In this document: positions 28,371-36,303 of the stretch, one piece after another
Layout of the letters: every line of letters starts with the position of its first letter
How positions within the stretch are numbered: position 1 is the first letter of the stretch
Source: Candidatus Epilinea brevis
GTDB taxonomy: Bacteria > Chloroflexota > Anaerolineae > Epilineales > Epilineaceae
Assembly: GCA_016710785.1 (NCBI GenBank)
Contig: JADJUE010000004.1
Coordinates: 124,001-188,000, forward strand
Length of the DNA: 64,000 nt
Direction: 5' to 3'
The notes under the pieces: generated by a model
Told to the model about the DNA's origin: nothing
Seen by the model: only the letters and a program-made list of their open reading frames with translations
Database searches by the model: none
Made by a program: the position numbers and the translations under genes

Positions 28371-29897
28371 TCAGTAGCCGAAGATCCGCTTGAGGCGCGG
28401 GTCTTCGCTGCTGGCGACGCCGGGGGTCTCCTTGAACCAACCGAAGTGGTTGGCCAACTGCATGAAGGTGCGGGTCACCGTGATGGCGGTGAACATGGAG
28501 GTGATGACCCCCAAGGCCAAGGTGATGGCAAAGCCCTTGACGATGCTGGCGCCGAAACGGTTGCCGAACCAGAAGAGGATCACGCAGGTGATCAGGGTGG
28601 AGGCGTTGGAATCCCGGATGCTGGACCAGGCGCGGGAGAATCCGGTTTCCAGCGCCTGCGTCACCCGCCGCCCGCCGCGCAGCTCTTCCTTGATGCGTTC
28701 GAAGATCAGCACGTTGGCATCCACAGCCATACCCACCGAGAGCACGAAGCCGGCGATGCCCGCCAGGGTCAACGTGACCGGCAAGGCGCGGAAGATGGCC
28801 ATGGTGAAGAGGGCGTACAGCACCAGGGCCGCGTCCGCCAACAGGCCCGGAACGCGGTAGTACAGCAGCATGAAGAGCAGCACCGCCAACAGGCCGATGA
28901 GCCCGCCGCGGATGGCGGAATCGATGGTCTGCTTGCCGAGCGTGGCCCCGATGCGGTTCTGGCTGACCAGGTTGAGCTTCAGCGGCAAGGCGCCGGACTC
29001 GATCTGGGCCGCCAGGATCTCGGCGTCGGCCATGGTGAACCGACCGCTGATCTGACCGCTGGTGGAGATGCGGTCGTTGACCGTCGGCGAGCTGATCACC
29101 TCACCGTCGAGGATGATGGGCATGAACTTGCCGATATGGTCACCGGTGAAGCTGCCCAGACGGTCAGAGCCTTCGCCCTTCATCTCGAAGGCCACCACCG
29201 CCCCGCCGCGCGCCGCGTCGTACTGCGCGCTGGCACTGGCGATCTCGCCGCCCGAGAGGACGGAGGGATAGATGGTGGTCGTCTTGGCGCCCGCGGCGGC
29301 CGTCGGGGAGGGCGCGGCGGTGGCCGCCGGCGTACCGGCGCCGGCCGCTTCGGTCGTCGCGGCCGCCGTCGGAGCGACGGCATCCGGATCACCCTGGAAC
29401 GGCGCCTGCTTGTCGGCGGGCAGCTCCCTGAAGAGGGTGGGATAGCTGCTCTCCACAGTGATGCCTTCGGTCAATTCGGCGTCGCCGGAGAAGATGAACT
29501 CCAGGAGCGCGGTCTTGCCGATGGTCTTGAGCGCCTGATCCGGATCCTCGACCCCGGGCAGCTCGACGACCAGCTTGTCGGTGCCCTGCACCTGGACGTT
29601 GGGCTCGGTCACGCCCAGCGAGTCCACGCGGTTCTGGATGACCTTCTTGGTCTGTTCCATCAGCTCGGGCTTGATGTCGCCCTCGGCCTGATACAGGATC
29701 TGCAGGCCACCCTGCAGGTCCAGTCCCTCGCGGAGCTTGAGCGAGCGGCGCTCAACATCCTCGCTCTGCCAGGTCAGTCGGTCCAGGAGAGCGCGCGGGT
29801 GCTCGTAGCCCTTCTGGACGATGTCCCAATTGAACCAGATCGCCAAGGCAGCCAGCACCACGATGATGCCCAGACGTCGCGTTGTTCGTTCGCCCAT
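28371..29897 (-). CDS. secD: Protein translocase subunit SecD
   Basis: 508 residues from ATG 29897, with AGGAGG 9 bases upstream. Motifs: LREGLDLQGGLQILYQ, IQNRVDSLGVTEPNVQVQG, VVELPGVEDPDQA, the P1 domain, then LPLKLNLVSQNRIGATLG and the transmembrane part with VGMAVDANVLIFERIKEELR and ALETGFSRAWSSIRDSN. One oddity: an Ala/Thr/Pro-rich insertion of about 45 residues (around 145-190) in the periplasmic domain. Has a strong promoter and a hairpin in its leader. Confidence 0.96.
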   Translation of the reverse strand: MGERTTRRLGIIVVLAALAIWFNWDIVQKGYEHPRALLDRLTWQSEDVERRSLKLREGLDLQGGLQILYQAEGDIKPELMEQTKKVIQNRVDSLGVTEPNVQVQGTDKLVVELPGVEDPDQALKTIGKTALLEFIFSGDAELTEGITVESSYPTLFRELPADKQAPFQGDPDAVAPTAAATTEAAGAGTPAATAAPSPTAAAGAKTTTIYPSVLSGGEIASASAQYDAARGGAVVAFEMKGEGSDRLGSFTGDHIGKFMPIILDGEVISSPTVNDRISTSGQISGRFTMADAEILAAQIESGALPLKLNLVSQNRIGATLGKQTIDSAIRGGLIGLLAVLLFMLLYYRVPGLLADAALVLYALFTMAIFRALPVTLTLAGIAGFVLSVGMAVDANVLIFERIKEELRGGRRVTQALETGFSRAWSSIRDSNASTLITCVILFWFGNRFGASIVKGFAITLALGVITSMFTAITVTRTFMQLANHFGWFKETPGVASSEDPRLKRIFGY

Positions 29898-29919
29898 GTC
29901 CAGCGTCCTCCTCAGACGC

Positions 29920-29941
29920 AAAAAACGCCTCAGCCGAGGCG
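29920..29941 (-). terminator. Hairpin plus T6 in the secD leader
   Basis: On the minus strand CGCCTC-GGCT-GAGGCG followed by TTTTTT, 23 bases before the secD start and just downstream of its promoter. It has the form of an intrinsic terminator with a short stem; its position in a leader suggests attenuation or a 5' stabilising hairpin. Confidence 0.6.
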
Positions 29942-29955
29942 CCCGTTGAAGCGGC

Positions 29956-29985
29956 ATTATAGGGGGCAGGGCGGCCAGGGGTCAA
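29956..29985 (-). promoter_or_regulatory. Sigma-70-type promoter of secD
   Basis: Minus-strand TTGACC (29985-29980), 18-base spacer, TATAAT (29961-29956). The closest match to the consensus seen in the window; predicted start of transcription near 29949. Confidence 0.75.
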
Positions 29986-30013
29986 GGACTGCCCCCGGCG
30001 AGGCCGAACGGAC

Positions 30014-30019
30014 TAGAAT
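30014..30019 (+). promoter_or_regulatory. Candidate -10 element of pdxS
   Basis: TAGAAT in the pdxS leader, within CTAGAAT, the same word as at three other operon starts here. No good -35 at 17 bases, so the call is weak. Confidence 0.4.
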
Positions 30020-30132
30020 TCGCCGGTCGCCGGACGCCTGATCGGCCAAGGCGACCCCGCAGCGCCAGGCCTGCAGCGCCAAGCCCAAGGACGGCCACCG
30101 TCCTTTCCGCCTTGTTCGAGGAGACAGCCGAC

Positions 30133-31053
30133 ATGAGCGATAGCGACAACAGCGCCGGCGAACGCTCGCCGCGCGAAAGCGCCACCTGGCGCATCAAGAC
30201 CGGCATGGCCGCCATGCTCAAGGGCGGGGTGATCATGGACGTCACCACTGCCGATCAGGCCCGCCTGGCCGAGGACGCCGGCGCGGTAGCGGTGATGGCC
30301 CTGGAGCGGGTGCCGGCCGACATCCGCGCCCAGGGCGGCGTGGCGCGCATGAGCGACCCGGAGATGATCCTGGAGATCATGAAGACGGTCTCCATCCCGG
30401 TGATGGCCAAGGCCCGCATCGGCCACTTCGTCGAGGCGCAGGTGCTGGAGTCTCTGGGCGTCGACTATGTCGACGAGAGCGAGGTGCTGACCCCGGCCGA
30501 CGAGCGCTACCACATCGACAAGCATGGCTTCAAGGTGCCCTTCGTCTGCGGTTGCCGCAACCTGGGCGAGGCCCTCCGGCGCATCGCCGAGGGCGCGGCG
30601 ATGATTCGCACCAAGGGCGAGGCGGGTACGGGCGACATCGTCGAGGCGGTGCGCCACGCCCGCTCCGTGCTGGGCGAGATCAAGCGGCTGACGGTGCTGG
30701 GCAACGAAGAGTTGGTGGCCGCGGCCAAGGACCTGGGCGCTCCGCTGGAGCTGCTGCGCGAGGTGGCGGGCAGCGGCAAGCTGCCGGTGGTCAACTTCGC
30801 CGCCGGCGGTATCGCCACCCCCGCCGACGCCGCGCTCATGATGCAGCTGGGGGTCGACGGCGTGTTTGTCGGTTCGGGCATCTTCAAGAGCGAGAACCCG
30901 GCCAAGGCCGCCGCGGCCATCGTCCGCGCGGTGCAGCATTATGACGACGCCGCGGTCATCGCCGAGGTCAGCCGCGGCATCGGCGCGCCCATGCGCGGGC
31001 GAGCGGTGCAGGAGATCCCGGAAGGCGAGCGGCTGGCGGCGCGGGGTTGGTAG
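30133..31053 (+). CDS. pdxS: Pyridoxal 5'-phosphate synthase subunit PdxS
   Basis: 306 residues from ATG 30133 (GAGGAG upstream; an in-frame TTG at 30112 is less likely). GGVIMDV (D36), VMAKARIGHFVEAQVLE (K93) and IRTKGEAGTGDIVEAVRH (K161) are the catalytic Asp and two swinging lysines of PdxS. NFAAGGIATPADAALMMQLG and GVFVGSGIFKSENP are also canonical. It condenses ribose 5-phosphate, glyceraldehyde 3-phosphate and ammonia to PLP. pdxT follows. Confidence 0.98.
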   Translation: MSDSDNSAGERSPRESATWRIKTGMAAMLKGGVIMDVTTADQARLAEDAGAVAVMALERVPADIRAQGGVARMSDPEMILEIMKTVSIPVMAKARIGHFVEAQVLESLGVDYVDESEVLTPADERYHIDKHGFKVPFVCGCRNLGEALRRIAEGAAMIRTKGEAGTGDIVEAVRHARSVLGEIKRLTVLGNEELVAAAKDLGAPLELLREVAGSGKLPVVNFAAGGIATPADAALMMQLGVDGVFVGSGIFKSENPAKAAAAIVRAVQHYDDAAVIAEVSRGIGAPMRGRAVQEIPEGERLAARGW

Positions 31054-31096
31054 GGTGGTCGTGGATGGCTCGCCCGCTGATCGCGGAGGATCCGCG

Positions 31097-31723
31097 GTGA
31101 GCCCTGCCCCACCCGACGACGCGGTTCGGGTCGGCGTCCTGGCCATCCAGGGCGACGTGGCCGAGCATCTGCGATCGATCGCCGCGGCCGGTGGCCGGCC
31201 CAGCCGCATCCGTCGACCGGCCGATCTGAACGACATCGATGGGCTGATCCTGCCCGGTGGGGAATCCACGACCATCGGCATGCTGGGTGGTGAGGCCGGG
31301 CTGCTGAGCGCCATCCGCCTACGGGTGGCCGAAGGCCTGCCCGTCTGGGGCACCTGCGCCGGGCTGATCCTGCTGGCGCAAGACGTGGGGCAGGCACAGC
31401 CGCTCATCGGCGGCCTCGACGTGACCGTGGCGCGCAACGCCTTCGGGCGGCAGGTGGACAGCTTCGAGGTGGACCTGGACGTCGCGGGTCTGACGGACGG
31501 GCCCTTCCGCGCGGTCTTCATCCGCGCCCCGGTGGTCTGCCGAGCCGGCCCGGCGGTGGAGGTGCTGGCCAGGCTGAACGATGGAACCATCGTGGCGGTG
31601 CGCCAGGGGCTTATGCTGGGCACCAGCTTTCATCCTGAACTGACCGGCGATCACCGCCTGCATACCCTCTTCCTGCGCATGGTCGCGGCGCAGCGAAGCG
31701 CATCCCGACAGAGCCGCGCTTAA
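31097..31723 (+). CDS. pdxT: Pyridoxal 5'-phosphate synthase glutaminase PdxT
   Basis: 208 residues from GTG 31097 with GGAGGA 6 bases upstream. VGVLAIQGDVAEH, LILPGGESTTIGML, WGTCAGLILLA (nucleophile C87) and GTSFHPELT (H179, E181) give the complete class-I glutaminase triad. Supplies ammonia to PdxS, whose gene ends 43 bases upstream. Confidence 0.97.
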   Translation: MSPAPPDDAVRVGVLAIQGDVAEHLRSIAAAGGRPSRIRRPADLNDIDGLILPGGESTTIGMLGGEAGLLSAIRLRVAEGLPVWGTCAGLILLAQDVGQAQPLIGGLDVTVARNAFGRQVDSFEVDLDVAGLTDGPFRAVFIRAPVVCRAGPAVEVLARLNDGTIVAVRQGLMLGTSFHPELTGDHRLHTLFLRMVAAQRSASRQSRA

Positions 31724-31730
31724 CGAAACA

Positions 31731-31803
31731 GCCGGGAATCCGCACCGCCCCACGATAAACGGATTCCCGGCCAGATCGGCAAGGGAAGTTCATTCACTTG
31801 CCG
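31731..31803. terminator. Two hairpins between convergent genes
   Basis: GCCGGGAATCCG (31731-31742) pairs perfectly with CGGATTCCCGGC (31760-31771). CGGCAAG (31777-31783) pairs with CTTGCCG (31797-31803). They lie between the ends of pdxT and the CCA-enzyme gene and probably terminate both; no T-run. Confidence 0.6.
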
Positions 31804-31869
31804 GCACAGGATGCCATCCGCAGTTTAGGGCCGGATGAATGCGGGCTGAGTGCCTGGCAAGCTCGGACC

Positions 31870-33444
31870 TCAGGCGCCCGCGGGGGGCAGTCGGCGCCGC
31901 GCCCAGGCCAGGGCGGACTCGGCATCGTCCGCCGCGACCTCGCCCGCGGCCACCGCTTCGCGGAGCCCGGACAGCAGCGAACCCAGTTGCGGACCAGGCG
32001 CGAGGCCCAGGGCCGCCTGCAGGCTGCGGCCGTCGACAGCAGGGCGGGACTCGACCAGCCGCTCGCGCTCATGGAACCAGGCCCGCATGAGGCTGCTGAA
32101 GGTCGCGGCCATCCGCTCCGCCCCTGGAGTCTCCAGCGGCGCCTTGGCGGCGTTGTCGGCCAAGCTGAAGAGCGCCGCGTCCACGCCCAGTTCGCCAGCA
32201 GCCCGGAAGTAGCGGTGCACGATCCGGCCGTCCAACGGCGGGCCGGACGAGAGCCATAGCGGCAGCATGTGGCAGCGTACCATTCCTTCGAGGTAGGCGA
32301 CGCCCGGCGCGCAGGCGCGCAGCCGCCGGGCGATGACGCGGGTCATCTGGGCGCCGGCTTCCGCATGACCCGGGAAGCGCAGCCGTCCGCTGAGCGGGTC
32401 CGCCTGGGCCGTGCGCACCTTGCCGATGTCATGAAGCAGCGCGCCCAGGAGCAGCCAGGCACGGCGCGGCAGCTCGTCCATCGTCGGCGCTTGGGCGAAG
32501 AACGGCGCCAGGTCGGGGGCGGCGGCATCGACGGCCGCCACAAAGGCCGGAGGAAGGTTCAGTCGCGCCGGAACCGGCGCCGTCCGCTCGCCCTCGATCC
32601 TGCCTAGCAGCCAGGCCGCGCCGATGGCCGCGTCCAGGCTATGCCGCCGCACATCGCGGTCATGCGGCAACGACTGCTGAACGCCGCGGCCGGCGGCCAG
32701 CTCGCCGAAGAGCACATCCAGCAGCCCCACCGCATCGGCCAGGTCGAGGGCCATGCCGGCGCGAGGCGAAGCCAGGGCGCGGAGCAGCTCCTGCCGCAGG
32801 CGCTCGGGAGCCGGGAGGCTGAGCGATGACGCCCTCGCCGTGATGGCCCTGCGTGTCGCGCCGTCAACGCTCAATCCCAGTTCGGCGGCCAGGCGAACAC
32901 CGCGGATGAGCCGCAGGGGGTCATCGTCCAGGTTGGCTTCAGCCACCATCCGCAGTCGACCGTCCGCGAGGTCGGCCAGGCCGCCCGTCGGATCGGTGAG
33001 CCGCGCGGCCAGGGGCGCCCCGCCGTGCTGCAGGAGTTCGGCGACATCCGCGGCCAGGGACAGGGCCAGGGCATTGACCGTGAAGTCGCGCGCCGCCAGA
33101 TCGCCGGTCAGGTCCGGTCGCGCCAGGCGCGCCAGATCCAGGGTCACCGGGCCGGCCGCGCCGGACCACACCACCCGCGCGATGTCTCGCGCCCGGTCCA
33201 GGACGACCAGGCTGCCCCGCATCCGCGCTGCGAGCCGCGTCGCCGTGCCCAGGGCGTCCGCCGCCGTGACCAGATCCAGATCGGAGACGGGCCGGCCGGA
33301 GAGGCGGTCGCGAAGGCCGCCGCCCACCACCCAGGTAGCGGCTGCGCTCTCGTCGGCCACCAGGAAGTCCAGGGCGCGCGCCAGCGGCGGCGCGAGCGGC
33401 GCTGCCCGCCGCGCGCCGCTTGCGGCTGTCGGGATCATGTTCAT
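31870..33444 (-). CDS. CCA-adding enzyme/poly(A) polymerase family with HD domain
   Basis: 524 residues. Nucleotidyltransferase head: WVVGGGLRDRLSGRPVSDLDLV (metal-binding DLD), RARDIARVVW and ARDFTVNALALSL. Neck motif: DPTGGLADLADGRLRMV, DDPLRLIRGVRLAAELGL and ITARASSL. C-terminal HD phosphohydrolase: LLGALLHDIGK. Bacterial class-II enzymes of this shape add CCA, or only part of it, to tRNA 3' ends or polyadenylate RNA; which one cannot be read by eye. Convergent with pdxST. Confidence 0.9.
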   Translation of the reverse strand: MNMIPTAASGARRAAPLAPPLARALDFLVADESAAATWVVGGGLRDRLSGRPVSDLDLVTAADALGTATRLAARMRGSLVVLDRARDIARVVWSGAAGPVTLDLARLARPDLTGDLAARDFTVNALALSLAADVAELLQHGGAPLAARLTDPTGGLADLADGRLRMVAEANLDDDPLRLIRGVRLAAELGLSVDGATRRAITARASSLSLPAPERLRQELLRALASPRAGMALDLADAVGLLDVLFGELAAGRGVQQSLPHDRDVRRHSLDAAIGAAWLLGRIEGERTAPVPARLNLPPAFVAAVDAAAPDLAPFFAQAPTMDELPRRAWLLLGALLHDIGKVRTAQADPLSGRLRFPGHAEAGAQMTRVIARRLRACAPGVAYLEGMVRCHMLPLWLSSGPPLDGRIVHRYFRAAGELGVDAALFSLADNAAKAPLETPGAERMAATFSSLMRAWFHERERLVESRPAVDGRSLQAALGLAPGPQLGSLLSGLREAVAAGEVAADDAESALAWARRRLPPAGA

Positions 33445-33502
33445 GGCGACGATTGTAGCGCGACGGCTTGCGGGCGATCAGCGGCCGTCCACCGGCCGCA
33501 CC

Positions 33503-36190
33503 TCAGTCGCAGCGGCTGCGCAGCCCACTGGCCTCTGGCTCGCGGACCCAAGACAGTACCAGGCGATCGAGCAGGCTGCGCTTGTCGGTCGGCCACTTCC
33601 AGCAGGCCTCGGCGACCAGGGGCTCGAGCTCGGCACGCAAAGCCTCGAAATCCGCGCCGGCAACCTTCCAGACGTCCACCTGCGGATGGTCGTAGACGTG
33701 GAAGGCCTCCTCGGCCGGCTGGTCGTCGACCTCCCACGGGCCCAGGTTGGGGAAGGAATGGATCGACGCCGTATGCTCGAAGCCAAACTCCTCGCCGAAC
33801 AAGGCCTCATAGAGGCGGTTCGTCCACGGATAGCGCACCGGGATCTGGCGGGTGGAGCCGTAGACGCGGTTGGAGGTGGCGAGGGTGTAGTCGGCCTGCG
33901 ACAGGGCGCCCAGCACCCGCTCCAGCTTGGCCGGATCGCGGTCCTCATCGTAGAGGTTCACTTCCAGCAGGCCGACGAAGCCCTCCGCTGTGCCGCCGGG
34001 ATTGTCGAAGGCCGCCCAGCCATACATGCTGTGGGGCACGAAGTCATCCCAGTTGGTCTGGTTGACGAAGACGGTCGGCCGGGCCAGGATGGGGCTGCCC
34101 GTGACCCGCAGCCAGACGTAGTAGGTGGGCGTCCCTTCCGGCGGCGCCGCTGCAGGCGCCCGGAACAGGCGCTCGAGACCGCGGGGCGCCGGCTCGGGGT
34201 CGACCGCCGAAGTCAGTTGGACCGGGGCCCAGGCGACGCGCAGCGTCTGCTCCGCGTCTGCCCCGGGGCGGGCTGCCGCCTTCCCGGTAGCCACCACATC
34301 CTTCGGTGCCCCACGCTGATCCAGATCGGGCGCCAGGCTCAGGGCCGCCTCCACCTGCGCCGTCGCGGCACCGGTCACGCGCAGGTGGCTGATCTGCAGG
34401 CCGGTGACGGTGGGCGGGCCGGGCGGGGGGATCTGGACGCGGACCGGTCCCAGCCAACCGCCGACCGGAATGGTGAAGTCGAAGCCGGTGGGGCTGAAGA
34501 CGAGATCGGGGAACTGGACCGGCACGGGTATCAGCGGCCCGGCAGCGTCGCCCGCCGCCTCGTCGACCGTCAGGCCGATGGCCGTGGGGACATGGTGGTA
34601 GATCCACTTGCTGGCCGCGACCCGGCTGTGGTCGCGGCTGTAGATGCGGGAGAACATGAAGCCCCACAGGGCGGTTCCGGCGACGACCGCGGCGACCAGG
34701 GCCGCCGCTGCGGCCCGGCCGAGCCTTCCGCCGGTACGCGAGCCGTCGCGGGGCGCCGTCGCCGGTTGTGCCGCGGCGCGGTCCCAGAGATGGATGAGGA
34801 GGGCGGCTCCGGTAACCGTCAGTACCGGGTAGAGGGGCAGGAAGTAGCGCATGGTCTTGCTCCACTGCGCCCCGTTGATGAAGAAGTAGAGCCCGCTGAA
34901 CAGCACCGGCAAGGTCAGTTCGGTGCGGCGCCCCTTGATGAGCCGCCAGGCCGCCCAAGCCAGGCCGGCCCAGGAGACGAGGCCCAGGGGCCAGCCCATG
35001 CCATAGCGGACGATGTTGCGCAGCGGGAACAGCCAGTCGCGGCGGCCCCACCATTGGTGGTTGGGCGGCCAGTCCATACCATAGCCTTGCACCTGTCCGC
35101 TGATGGTATGCATGTTGGCCGCCCAGCGCGGGTCGGGCAGCAGCAGGGGCTTGAGCGCGTCGGGCAGGCGCTCGTCGATGGCCCGCCACCACGAGGGCGC
35201 GGCGCCGGTCACCTGGGCGAAGCGGTCCGGATTGGCGACCACGTTCTGCCAGCCGGGGCCGGCGAACATGTCGGGCTGGCAGAGGCGCAGGGCGGCGAAG
35301 GCCGCCGCGCCGACGACGAGGGTCTTGAGCGCGGCGGAGATCCAGTCGCCCCGCTTCCGGCCGCGCTGCCAGACCTCCACGCCCAAGGCCGCGACAAAGA
35401 CGGGCACCATCGGCCACAGCGAGACCTTGCTCGCCAGGCCCATGCCCATCGCCAGCCCGGCCGGCAGGGTCTCGCGCCATCCCGCCCAGCCGCGCCGGCC
35501 GACGACGCTGATGGCGAAGAAGAGGAAAGCGGCGAAGTAGAACATCGCGGGCGTGTCGACGGTGTAGAAATGCGCCTGCTGGATCGTGAAGGCGGTCACG
35601 GAGCAGAGCAAGGCGGCCAGGCCGCCGACACGGCGATCGAAGAGCCGCGTCCCGATGCCGTAGACGAAGAGCAGCGCCAACAGGCTGTAGAGCGCGCTCA
35701 GCTGCCGCCCGACGATGTAGATGCTGAAGTAATCCGTCGATTCCGTGGCCAGGCCGACCAGATAGGCCACGGTGATGGGCCAGGTACCGTACACGTAGAA
35801 TTCATGGCCGACATTGCGCGGGTTGAGGGTGGAGGTATCGGTGTCCAGGTAGCCCAGGAAGTCCTGCGGCAGCTCCAGCTTCTCCGAGACCATGGTCAGG
35901 AAGCGCTCGTCGGGATGCAGGTGCTGGTTGGCGTCCCAGTCCATGCCGGAGAAACGCAGCCAGGCGCCGGCGATGAGGCCTATCAGCAGCAGCCGGACGG
36001 GCCACGAAGGCCTCGCGGGACGGCGGGGCGCATGGTGCGACGTGGCGGTCGGCGGCGCGTGCTGGATGGCCGTGATGGGCGGCAGTTCGGCGGATGCCGC
36101 TGCGGGGCCGGGGGTGGAGGCCGGTTCCTGGTCCAGCGCCGCGGAAGGCCCGGCCTCCGCCTCGTCCATGCTCTCCGGAAGATCGTTCAC
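33503..36190 (-). CDS. GT39-type membrane glycosyltransferase
   Basis: 895 residues from GTG 36190 (AGGA upstream). A Pro/Ala-rich cytosolic N-terminus is followed by about ten helices. After the first helix comes the acidic loop HLHPDERF (about residues 90-97), the usual catalytic Asp position in PMT/ArnT-like GT-C enzymes. C-terminal of the helices is a large soluble beta-rich domain (about 480-895). The protein matches the N-terminal half of the 1821-residue fusion at 48.0-53.5 kb over its whole length (LGYLDTDTSTLNPRN, CQPDMFAGPGW, HTASIHSFP), so they are paralogues. Probably uses a polyprenyl-phosphate sugar. Confidence 0.82.
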   Translation of the reverse strand: MNDLPESMDEAEAGPSAALDQEPASTPGPAAASAELPPITAIQHAPPTATSHHAPRRPARPSWPVRLLLIGLIAGAWLRFSGMDWDANQHLHPDERFLTMVSEKLELPQDFLGYLDTDTSTLNPRNVGHEFYVYGTWPITVAYLVGLATESTDYFSIYIVGRQLSALYSLLALLFVYGIGTRLFDRRVGGLAALLCSVTAFTIQQAHFYTVDTPAMFYFAAFLFFAISVVGRRGWAGWRETLPAGLAMGMGLASKVSLWPMVPVFVAALGVEVWQRGRKRGDWISAALKTLVVGAAAFAALRLCQPDMFAGPGWQNVVANPDRFAQVTGAAPSWWRAIDERLPDALKPLLLPDPRWAANMHTISGQVQGYGMDWPPNHQWWGRRDWLFPLRNIVRYGMGWPLGLVSWAGLAWAAWRLIKGRRTELTLPVLFSGLYFFINGAQWSKTMRYFLPLYPVLTVTGAALLIHLWDRAAAQPATAPRDGSRTGGRLGRAAAAALVAAVVAGTALWGFMFSRIYSRDHSRVAASKWIYHHVPTAIGLTVDEAAGDAAGPLIPVPVQFPDLVFSPTGFDFTIPVGGWLGPVRVQIPPPGPPTVTGLQISHLRVTGAATAQVEAALSLAPDLDQRGAPKDVVATGKAAARPGADAEQTLRVAWAPVQLTSAVDPEPAPRGLERLFRAPAAAPPEGTPTYYVWLRVTGSPILARPTVFVNQTNWDDFVPHSMYGWAAFDNPGGTAEGFVGLLEVNLYDEDRDPAKLERVLGALSQADYTLATSNRVYGSTRQIPVRYPWTNRLYEALFGEEFGFEHTASIHSFPNLGPWEVDDQPAEEAFHVYDHPQVDVWKVAGADFEALRAELEPLVAEACWKWPTDKRSLLDRLVLSWVREPEASGLRSRCD

Positions 36191-36303
36191 TGCTGAGGTT
36201 CCTGTCTTGCAGAGGGCGGGCGGTCAGCGGTCCTTGGCCGGCGAGTATACCATCGCCGCAACGCGTGCCGGTCGCGGACGGGGGCGCGCGTCCGGCCGAT
36301 GCC

